5,190 nucleotides of DNA from contig WLWR01000128.1 of NCBI GenBank assembly GCA_012103495.1, positions 1 to 5,190 of the forward strand, written 5' to 3'. This DNA comes from Legionellales bacterium (GTDB lineage: Bacteria; Pseudomonadota; Gammaproteobacteria; WLWR01). A program made the translations under genes and the position numbers. Of this stretch, positions 1 to 5,064 are shown in pieces (the first letter of the stretch is position 1; each line of letters begins with the position of its first letter). The notes beneath the pieces were generated by a model. It saw nothing but the letters and a program-made list of their open reading frames with translations. It had not been told where the DNA came from and ran no database searches.

Positions 1-79
1 GTAGTACCAGCCACATAGATTCACAAAAATATTATTTTTAACAGCATCACTAAGATCCGAATTACTAATATGATCACAC

Positions 80-370
80 ATGAATTCTATTACGAAATCA
101 CACAATCTGTTAACCAATAATTGGTTATATAGCCATCGTACTTGCAGCTGCGAACTTTATTCACGGTTGGTAAACTTTCTCAGTTGGCATTTTAAGCGTG
201 AAAAGTTAGATGAGGAGGAATTGGCTAAGGAATATAAACTATCAAATTCTTGGGTTTCTTTTCATACTAGAGACCACAAAGGTGAATGTTCTACTCATTT
301 AGCTAATAGAGAAATGCGCGCGCAACTTGAAGAGCTAGAGCAAGCGTTTACAAAATTTACAAGCTCATAG
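80..370 (+). CDS. Hypothetical protein, 96 residues, doubtful
   Basis: This is an open frame from ATG to TAG that I do not recognise. The C-terminal half (from about residue 40) is charged and probably helical (LDEEELAKEYKL, then REMRAQLEELEQAF), which is protein-like. The first 38 residues are rich in Asn, Ser, His and Cys and look less coding-like. They also contain a 17-bp near-perfect palindrome at 111-127. No Shine-Dalgarno sequence is visible before the ATG, and no strong internal start replaces it, so the start is uncertain. The ORF could be the degraded tail of a longer gene. It has no membrane segment or signal peptide. A minus-strand ORF (295-480) overlaps its 3' end; the acidic helix read on the plus strand is the more convincing reading, because the antisense reads as a serine run. 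There is no operon partner, since the next gene (480-833) faces it convergently. Confidence 0.3.
   Translation: MNSITKSHNLLTNNWLYSHRTCSCELYSRLVNFLSWHFKREKLDEEELAKEYKLSNSWVSFHTRDHKGECSTHLANREMRAQLEELEQAFTKFTSS
111..127. repeat. 17-bp near-perfect palindrome
   Basis: The arms TAACCAAT and ATTGGTTA are perfect reverse complements around a single central A. The symmetry and length are those of a dimeric repressor operator, but no promoter or regulator gene is evident beside it. It lies inside the doubtful ORF at 80-370. Confidence 0.4.
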
Positions 371-479
371 TAACTAATCGAATGCTTATAATGACTATTA
401 ACACTCCCTACGCATTTTCCATAGCGCCTGCGACCAGATGTTGCATCTATAAATAATTGACCAATCATTATCTCATTCA

Positions 480-833
480 TCAATGCCGTATCGATAACAA
501 TCGAGTTTGCAAAGTAGATAGTTTTTGTCCTAATTCAGCGTATTGTAAAGTTAGATTTTTCTCATCGCTGACTGGCACAGTTGGACTTTCGTCGGCAAAA
601 CGATGAGCATCATGACAAGCTTCGTTGGCCAACTCAACCAAGTGAGTGAATTCAGAAGTGATTTTTGGAACCAATGCCGCCTCCCCTTCATACAGAGTAT
701 ACAAATCTTTATTGACCTGCTCAAAATGTCGTTTCAATACATTATCACTGACAATCACCTCATGATAACGATCAAACAGTTGATGTAAGGCATCGGCAAT
801 AACTTGGTACTGTAACTGACTTGTTGACTTCAT
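480..833 (-). CDS. Small helical protein of unknown function, 117 residues
   Basis: I do not recognise the family. The product begins MKSTSQLQYQVIADALHQL and ends LSTLQTRLLSIRH. It reads as several amphipathic helices (about residues 5-25, 28-48, 52-77 and 90-113) joined by a Pro- and Ser-containing turn (DESPTVPVSDEK). It has no signal peptide or membrane span, so it is probably cytoplasmic. An ATG three codons upstream (840-842) is in frame. I prefer the ATG at 831-833 because AGAGG and GGAG lie just upstream at usable spacing, whereas the upstream ATG directly abuts AGAGG. A promoter-like pair lies at 871-899. The gene stands alone: the next element upstream is a divergent IS3 remnant, and the downstream ORF is doubtful. 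Codon use is AT-rich like the surroundings. A coding gene is likely; its function is unknown. Confidence 0.6.
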   Translation of the reverse strand: MKSTSQLQYQVIADALHQLFDRYHEVIVSDNVLKRHFEQVNKDLYTLYEGEAALVPKITSEFTHLVELANEACHDAHRFADESPTVPVSDEKNLTLQYAELGQKLSTLQTRLLSIRH

Positions 834-870
834 GATCTCCATCCTCTTTTATTTATTGGGTTTATTCATC

Positions 871-899
871 ACTATAGTTGACCGCTAGTAGGATGTAAT
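871..899 (-). promoter_or_regulatory. Probable sigma-70 promoter for the 117-residue protein
   Basis: On the minus strand, ATTACA (894-899, 4 of 6 to the -35 consensus) is followed after exactly 17 bp by TATAGT (871-876, 5 of 6 to the -10 consensus). Transcription would start near 864, giving a leader of about 30 nt to the ATG at 833. This is read by eye only. Confidence 0.4.
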
Positions 900-959
900 A
901 CTCAGAAATATTAACAAATTATTAAAATGATCTGCGATGAGCATAGAAGCTTTATATAG

Positions 960-1190
960 TGGACCCTTAAAATTAGACAACTGCATAAGATATACTGGCT
1001 GTCTAAATTTTAGAGAACAGTTATGCCAAAGTTACGCAAGTACTATAGTGCAGAAGAAAAAGTAAGGATTGTATTAGCGAGTCTGAGCGATCAATGGACG
1101 CAAGCGCAGATAAGTTCAAAATACGGAGTGCATTCGACGCAGATTAGTCATTGGAAGCGAGAATTTAAATCAAGGGTTGCGGATATATAG
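960..1190 (+). mobile_element. IS3-family insertion sequence remnant, left end only
   Basis: The presumed terminus starts TGGACCCTTAAAATTAGACA at 960, which fits the TG-starting ends of IS3-family elements. An orfA start follows 63 bp later. A partly symmetrical stretch (966-1013, cores TTAGACA and TGTCTAA) lies between terminus and gene. Only the left end and 55 codons of orfA remain; orfB, the rest of orfA and the right end are absent. The sequence breaks off where the IS630 fragment begins. The left boundary is inferred from the terminus pattern, since no target duplication can be checked without the right end. Confidence 0.6.
1023..1190 (+). pseudogene. IS3-family transposase OrfA, N-terminal 55 codons
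   Basis: The translation begins MPKLRKYYSAEEKVRIVLAS and continues through a helix-turn-helix region (about residues 9-47) with YGVHSTQISHWKREF. This is the recognition part of the HTH_Tnp_1 / IS3 OrfA type that binds the element's terminal repeats. Normal OrfA proteins of this kind run to roughly 90-110 residues with a leucine zipper after the HTH and are joined to OrfB by -1 frameshifting. Here the frame ends at ADI followed by TAG, where the family usually continues ADIF or AEIF. The break coincides with the outer edge of the IS630 fragment, so the stop is supplied by the junction. The protein cannot support transposition. Confidence 0.7.
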
Positions 1191-1992
1191 CCATTCCACC
1201 TCAAGATGCGAAATTTGCAGGCGTGAGGACTTGAAAATTATCGTTGATTCTTTTCCTCAATAATGTTTTCTTTTTGCCAATATGTCGCAAGAAATATTGC
1301 ACAGCGTGTTTAAAATCAGCAAACGTTTCGTAATATTGATTTCGAGTGACCTGCTCATGTAAAATTTTCCACAAGCGCTCAATCGGATTTAAATTCGGCG
1401 AATAAGGTGGTAAATAATCAATCACAATTCCCAATGTCTTCGCAAAACATCAGACCCTTTTGCTGCGGTGATACCCCGCATTATCCCAAATAACATGGAT
1501 TTTATAATCTCCAGGATGTTTCTTACGTAGACGATATAAAAACGACTGGATGCTATCTTCATTCACCTTCGCCGACTGTTCATAAACAATCCGGTGGTTT
1601 GTCAAACAAATACCGCTTATCACATTCATCCGATATTGTTTCCCTGTCATGCCAATCATTTTGCGAACACCTTTAAATATCCAACCATACGACAAACGTG
1701 TTTGATGTTCTGGATGAACGCTATCCACAAAGTAAATAGCCTCTCTTTCTCCACAATCGCGCTTTAATTCTTCGTAAAATTCAATAAATTCTTTTTGCTT
1801 GGCTGCATCAAATTTCGCCGGAACCCCTTGGGGTTTCTTGTAACGAAATCCATTCGCTTGTAGCCATTTCGTCATGCCGCTTACCGTGTGATCAACGCAA
1901 AACTTCCCTTTGACATAGGCACAAATATCCTTCACATAGCGATACGTCTTCTCTTGTAAATGACTTAACAATAACTCACTGTGCTCAAGCAC
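1186..1992 (-). mobile_element. IS630-family insertion sequence remnant
   Basis: The transposase fragment ends at 1201, and the element's outer end should lie a few bases further left, around 1183-1195, in the TA-rich string GGATATATAG. IS630 elements insert at TA dinucleotides, and this string interrupts the IS3 orfA, so it is the likely target. The other end is missing: homology stops near 1980-1992, before the N-terminal DNA-binding domain and the second terminal repeat. I cannot define either inverted repeat, so the boundaries are approximate. Confidence 0.65.
1201..1992 (-). pseudogene. IS630-family transposase, N-terminally truncated with an in-frame stop
   Basis: This is a DDE transposase for cut-and-paste movement into TA sites. 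The first segment (1450-1992, nominal GTG start) has the catalytic Asp in YFVDSVHPEH (D90) and the second Asp in VIWDNAGYHRS (D170). A TGA at 1450-1452 ends it. Reading on in the same frame gives CFAKTLGIVIDYLPPYSP and NLNPIERLWKILHEQ, with the catalytic Glu at codon 205. D170 to E205 leaves 34 residues between, the DD34E spacing of IS630/mariner enzymes. The two parts are therefore one gene split by a nonsense codon, not by a frameshift. Family members are usually about 340 residues; here 264 codons remain and the N-terminal helix-turn-helix region (roughly 85 residues) is gone. A TAA lies immediately before the GTG. It is non-functional. Confidence 0.85.
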
Positions 1993-2012
1993 TTACTCAC
2001 AACGCTTACGAA

Positions 2013-2921
2013 TCAGCATGACCTACGTAAGAAGAACCATCGGAGCATGCGGGATGTCGCGCGCAATGGCGCTGTGATGCGCCAAGATGTGCTAGTTTTG
2101 AACGCCGCAATTTCGGCGCGCGCCTCTGCCAAAGCGGCCAGCATTTCTACCTTAATATCATTGTGCTCCCTAAGTGCACGGTCGAACCTCTCAACCAGAA
2201 TAGAAGCGTCCAATCCATATTCCTTGGCAAAGGGTTGGTCAAAAAGCGCCATTGTCGCAGCATCGCTTCCCTTTTGTGCAACAACCGCATAGTCTGGACT
2301 GACCCCGCCCAAAACTTCATCCAACGAAGCGGAGAGCGAGGTTCTCAACTGTTCACTCTCTTGAAGGCGGATGACCTTATTCCTCTTGAAACCGGTAAAC
2401 TCGGTTAGAAAACTCAAAAGATCAGGTGGCAGTGGGTTAAGGTGCGTGGGGTCATAATAGAACGACAGCGTCGCCACCCTGAAATTCTCAGGGTTCGGCG
2501 TCTCCAGAATAAGCAGCCCGCCGGGCATCAAGACCCGCAGAGCTTCCCGAACAAGATGCTGGAGTTGGGCAAAAGGTAAGTGTTCGGCAATGTGAAAACC
2601 AGATACAATCGCCTGACTGTTGTCAGGCGTCGCCTGAAGAAATTCAAGCACATCGCCTGTATGAACGGTGAGGCCATCAAATGCCTGGCAAGCAGATAAC
2701 AACATGGCATCATCTAAATCAACACCTTGAGCATCGAAACCATTTGATGCTAAAAGTTCCAGCCATTCACCACGCCCACATCCCAAATCAATAGCAAAAA
2801 CTTCGGGCAATGCATCTCGAATCGGCAAAATAAATGGCAAATATACTTCCAGTCGTTCCTTGATCAATTCACGCGACCCACGAAATTTATCTTCAAGAGC
2901 ACGGTAAAAATTATCAGTCAT
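2013..2921 (-). CDS. SAM-dependent methyltransferase, O-antigen/polysaccharide type
   Basis: This 302-residue protein is predicted to transfer a methyl group from S-adenosylmethionine, probably to a surface-polysaccharide sugar or its terminal phosphate. Motif I is AIDLGCGRGEW (43-53) and the ribose-binding acidic loop is GVDLD (66-70). TGD follows at 88-90, FHIAEHLPF at 109-117, LMPGG at 131-135 and ETPNPEN at 140-146. The layout resembles the methyltransferase domain of WbdD-like and O-antigen-cluster proteins. An Ala- and Glu-rich coiled-coil stretch (about 256-277) precedes SWRITAPLR (279-287), a tail motif shared with many polysaccharide glycosyltransferases and methyltransferases. The ATG is preceded by AGAGGTGA at good spacing. 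The gene is G+C-richer than its surroundings (48-57% in sampled 3'-half and middle lines, against 32-38% nearby), suggesting transfer. The end RWFFLRRSC, 20 bp from the IS630 fragment, may be clipped; related proteins often extend further. The exact substrate is unknown. Confidence 0.85.
   Translation of the reverse strand: MTDNFYRALEDKFRGSRELIKERLEVYLPFILPIRDALPEVFAIDLGCGRGEWLELLASNGFDAQGVDLDDAMLLSACQAFDGLTVHTGDVLEFLQATPDNSQAIVSGFHIAEHLPFAQLQHLVREALRVLMPGGLLILETPNPENFRVATLSFYYDPTHLNPLPPDLLSFLTEFTGFKRNKVIRLQESEQLRTSLSASLDEVLGGVSPDYAVVAQKGSDAATMALFDQPFAKEYGLDASILVERFDRALREHNDIKVEMLAALAEARAEIAAFKTSTSWRITAPLRATSRMLRWFFLRRSC
2610..2629. repeat. Perfect 8-bp stem-loop inside the methyltransferase gene
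   Basis: CGCCTGAC and GTCAGGCG are perfect arms around a TGTT loop. A third partial copy of the arm (CGCCTGA) follows at 2631-2637. No T-run follows on either strand, so it is not an intrinsic terminator. It encodes the TPDNSQ turn of the protein and may be only a chance product of local G+C-rich codons. Confidence 0.4.
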
Positions 2922-3278
2922 TTGAAATCACCTCTTTTCCCTGGAAGTTTTTTAACGCATAGCAAGAGTCCATTATCATCTGTCATACGGGATAAAAACA
3001 GCAACTGTAACATAATGAAGCAGCGAAGTGAATTGAGGTAATTAAGCAAGTTCAGCCATCTCTGTTAGGCAATTTTTCTGAATTAACTTCCTGTACTGAA
3101 TTTGATATTGGTGCTCTCAAAATTTGAGTCAAAGCATGACTATTTTATTGTTCATGACCCCATTATCAAGTGAATCTTATTTTGTCATCGGCAACGAAGT
3201 TAGATCAATTCAAGGGACAGTATACTTAATTAAAATCATGCCAAGAGATTAAAAATAAGTATACTGTCCCCCGATTTC
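2922..3278. other. Spacer between the catalase and methyltransferase genes
   Basis: This is a 357-bp AT-rich stretch without a supportable gene. It holds the methyltransferase ribosome binding site (AGAGGTGA, about 2928-2935) and a lone -10-like GATAAT on the minus strand (2972-2977) without a matching -35. It also holds a short palindrome CTCAAAATTTGAG (3116-3128) and the strong inverted repeat at 3214-3270. Both flanking genes are on the minus strand. The length and the repeat argue against a shared transcript, although no clear intrinsic terminator is visible. Confidence 0.6.
3214..3270. repeat. Inverted repeat, REP/MITE-like
   Basis: GGGACAGTATACTTA (3214-3228) and TAAGTATACTGTCCC (3256-3270) are perfect 15-bp complements separated by 27 bp, with further C residues after the right arm. 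The repeat starts 8 bp past the catalase stop codon. Arms of the form GGGACAG...CTGTCCC recall the extragenic palindromes associated with REP-associated tyrosine transposases, but that link is from memory and no such transposase is present here. In RNA it could fold into a stem protecting the catalase message 3' end. No T-run follows, so it is not a classical terminator. Confidence 0.7.
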
Positions 3279-4736
3279 TTAGTTGTGCTGAGGATCAGTT
3301 TTTATTGCTTGGCGCACTCCTTCACCATACTCAGATGCAACTTGATCAAACAATGCTAATTGTCTTTCAATAATTGATTTAGGGACTGTTCTCATTGCCG
3401 AGGCAATATTAGAAAATAAACGTTGCTTTTGTTCTGCATTAAACAAATTAAATAAATTACGTGGCTGGATGAAATAGTCGTTTTCTTGGTTGCTATCATA
3501 TCGCATTGCTTGACCTGTCATTGTTAATGGTGGTTCGATGTTGCTGGTATCTTGTTGCGGTCCAGCAAAACTATTCGGTTCATAATAAGCATCTGAATAT
3601 GCCGTATTATTATCGTAAAAACGCATAGCACCATCTTTGTGATAATGATGCACAGGGCATTGAGGTGCATTGATTGGCAACGCTTCATAGTGAGTTCCCA
3701 AACGGTATCGATGCGCATCAGCATAAGCAAAAATTCTAGCTTGCAACATTTTATCTGGTGAAAATCCCACTCCAGGCACAACATTAGAAGGCGAAAATGC
3801 CGCCTGTTCTACCTGAGAAAAATAATTATCAGGATTTAGGTTCAATTCCAGGGTGCCAACTTCGATCAATGGGAATTCGGCATGCGCCCATACTTTTGTT
3901 AAATCAAATGGATTATATACAGTTGTATCAGCTTGTGCTTCAGACATGATTTGTACAAATAAATTCCATTTAGGAAAATCACCATTTTCTATCGCTTGAA
4001 ATAAATCTTCTTGGGTCGATTCACGAGTGTCACCCACAATTTTTCGTGCTTGCTCATCGGTCCAAAATTGATGTCCCTGCTGGGTTTTGAAATGAAATTT
4101 TACCCAACATCGCTCATTGTCAGCATTAATAAAACTAAAAGTATGTGAGCCATAACCATTCATATGCCGCACTGTTTTTGGTAAACCTCGATCAGAAAAT
4201 AAAATTGTTAGCTGATGCAAACTCTCCGGCATCAGTGACCAAAAATCCCACATTGCAGTCGGACTACGTAAATTAGTTCGTGGATGACGTTTTTGCGTGT
4301 GAATAAAATCTGGAAACTTATAAGGATCGTTTATAAAAAAAACAGGTGTGTTATTTCCTACCAAATCCCAATTACCTTGTTCCGTATAAAATTTCACAGC
4401 AAACCCACGCACATCTCGTTCAGCATCTGCCGCGCCCAACTCGCCTGCCACCGTTGAAAACCGGGTAAACACGGGGGTTTGTTTGCCAATTTCCGCAAAT
4501 AAATTTGCTTTTGTATAACAGGTAATATCGTTAGTCACTGTAAATAAACCGTGGGCACCCCACCCTTTAGCATGCACCACTCGTTCTGGAATACGCTCAC
4601 GATTTTGATGCGCTAATTTTTCTAAAAGTTGATAGTCTTCTATCAAGATAGGACCTTGTGCTCCCGCAGTTAAACTATCTTGATTATTCCCGATAGGATT
4701 ACCAGCTGTCGTGGTTAATTTTAACTTTTCACTCAT
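3279..4736 (-). CDS. katA: Monofunctional haem catalase, small-subunit (clade 3)
   Basis: The enzyme disproportionates hydrogen peroxide to water and oxygen as a cytoplasmic haem-b tetramer. The 485-residue length matches the small-subunit class (Proteus mirabilis catalase is 484). The distal histidine is H55 in PERVVHAKGWGAHG and the active-site Asn is N128 in DLVGNNTPVFF. The proximal haem-ligand tyrosine is Y338 in ARIFAYADAHRYRLG. Also present are TRFSTVAGE (91-99), AERDVRGFAVKFY (105-117), the HMNGYGSHTF core (191-200) and NPFDLTKVW (275-283). There is no C-terminal flavodoxin-like domain of the large-subunit class and no signal peptide. The ATG is preceded by AAAAGG at about 9 nt, a modest ribosome binding site, and by a strong -10 at 4769-4774. 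It appears monocistronic. The next gene upstream diverges, and no oxyR or ankyrin-like partner gene is seen beside it. The gene is intact and the symbol is by class only. Confidence 0.96.
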   Translation of the reverse strand: MSEKLKLTTTAGNPIGNNQDSLTAGAQGPILIEDYQLLEKLAHQNRERIPERVVHAKGWGAHGLFTVTNDITCYTKANLFAEIGKQTPVFTRFSTVAGELGAADAERDVRGFAVKFYTEQGNWDLVGNNTPVFFINDPYKFPDFIHTQKRHPRTNLRSPTAMWDFWSLMPESLHQLTILFSDRGLPKTVRHMNGYGSHTFSFINADNERCWVKFHFKTQQGHQFWTDEQARKIVGDTRESTQEDLFQAIENGDFPKWNLFVQIMSEAQADTTVYNPFDLTKVWAHAEFPLIEVGTLELNLNPDNYFSQVEQAAFSPSNVVPGVGFSPDKMLQARIFAYADAHRYRLGTHYEALPINAPQCPVHHYHKDGAMRFYDNNTAYSDAYYEPNSFAGPQQDTSNIEPPLTMTGQAMRYDSNQENDYFIQPRNLFNLFNAEQKQRLFSNIASAMRTVPKSIIERQLALFDQVASEYGEGVRQAIKTDPQHN

Positions 4737-4745
4737 CTTTTCAGC

Positions 4746-4767
4746 CTTTTTTTTAATGAAAAAAAAG
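4746..4767. repeat. T8/A8 inverted repeat in the catalase leader
   Basis: On the plus strand this is C followed by eight T, then AATG, then eight A and G: perfect 9-bp arms around a 4-base loop. On the catalase (minus) strand it lies directly between the -10 TATAAT and the AGG used for ribosome binding. The expected transcription start falls in the first homopolymer run. The runs are prone to slippage, both by polymerase at initiation and during replication. Confidence 0.6.
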
Positions 4768-4768
4768 C

Positions 4769-4796
4769 ATTATAACCTACTTTGATGATTTGTCTT
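4769..4796 (-). promoter_or_regulatory. Probable catalase promoter
   Basis: On the minus strand a perfect -10 TATAAT (4769-4774) is preceded at 16 bp by AAGACA (4791-4796), which matches 4 of 6 positions of the -35 consensus. The start would be about 4762, giving a leader of roughly 25 nt. The weak -35 next to a perfect -10 would fit an activator-assisted promoter such as OxyR control of catalases, but I cannot find a convincing ATAG-N7-CTAT OxyR pattern upstream. Confidence 0.55.
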
Positions 4797-5064
4797 TATT
4801 GCTCCTTTCTTTGTGACTGTCCCGCTTATTTATTGTTCAAATAAAGGGTTTCTTAACAACTTTAATTTGAGCATTTTGTAAGCAACTTTAAAAAATGATA
4901 AACATCGCTAACTGCAATGTTTCAGAGAAATACGAAACAAGCGCAGAACAACCCTTTTAACTCACGGACCATCATGCGACAATTGCTTAAATAACTTAAG
5001 AGATTATGACAAAATTTAAGTTGCTAATAACAAAACTTCATTTAGGAAAAAGAAGGAAATAGTC
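4797..5064. other. Divergent intergenic region upstream of the catalase and the right-edge gene
   Basis: The whole divergent gap is 328 bp (4737-5064), and no gene is supportable in it. Beyond the catalase promoter it holds an imperfect inverted repeat, CAAATAAAG (4838-4846) with CTTTAATTTG (4860-4869). It also has a direct repeat CAACTTTAA at 4857-4865 and 4883-4891. A weak plus-strand promoter candidate has TTGCTT (4983-4988) and TATGAC (5005-5010) at 16 bp. The gap is long enough for regulator sites serving both genes, but none is identified. Confidence 0.4.

Noticed and set aside
1..41. Plus-strand tail ending in TAA at 39-41 (residues ...HIDSQKYYF)
   Set aside because: Thirteen codons at the edge cannot be told from chance.
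1..81. Minus-strand open frame from ATG 81-79 to the left edge (27 codons, ending CGWYY at the edge)
   Set aside because: It is open and could be the start of a gene lying to the left, but there is no Shine-Dalgarno sequence and no recognisable motif, and its ATG shares CATG with the plus-strand ORF start. It is too short to support as a feature.
436..448. Small hairpin AGATG-TTG-CATCT downstream of the 117-residue gene as terminator
   Set aside because: It has only five base pairs, with no following T-run on either strand.
603..788. Plus-strand 61-codon ORF opposite the 117-residue gene
   Set aside because: It is antisense to a better-supported gene, has no RBS, and its composition is a mirror of that gene.
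1981..2408. Plus-strand ORFs of 103 and 81 codons opposite the methyltransferase
   Set aside because: They are antisense shadows of a G+C-richer coding region; the minus strand carries clear SAM-binding motifs.
2528..2713. Second minus-strand frame within the methyltransferase
   Set aside because: It is an out-of-frame shadow of the methyltransferase, with no RBS and Cys- and Leu-rich nonsense composition.
3214..3270. Intrinsic terminator for the catalase
   Set aside because: The stem is long, but the loop is 27 nt and no U-run follows it on the catalase strand.
3524..3784. 86-codon minus-strand ORF inside the catalase
   Set aside because: It is an out-of-frame shadow of the catalase with unlikely composition.
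4797..4980. OxyR binding site upstream of the catalase
   Set aside because: I found no convincing ATAG-N7-CTAT array by eye.
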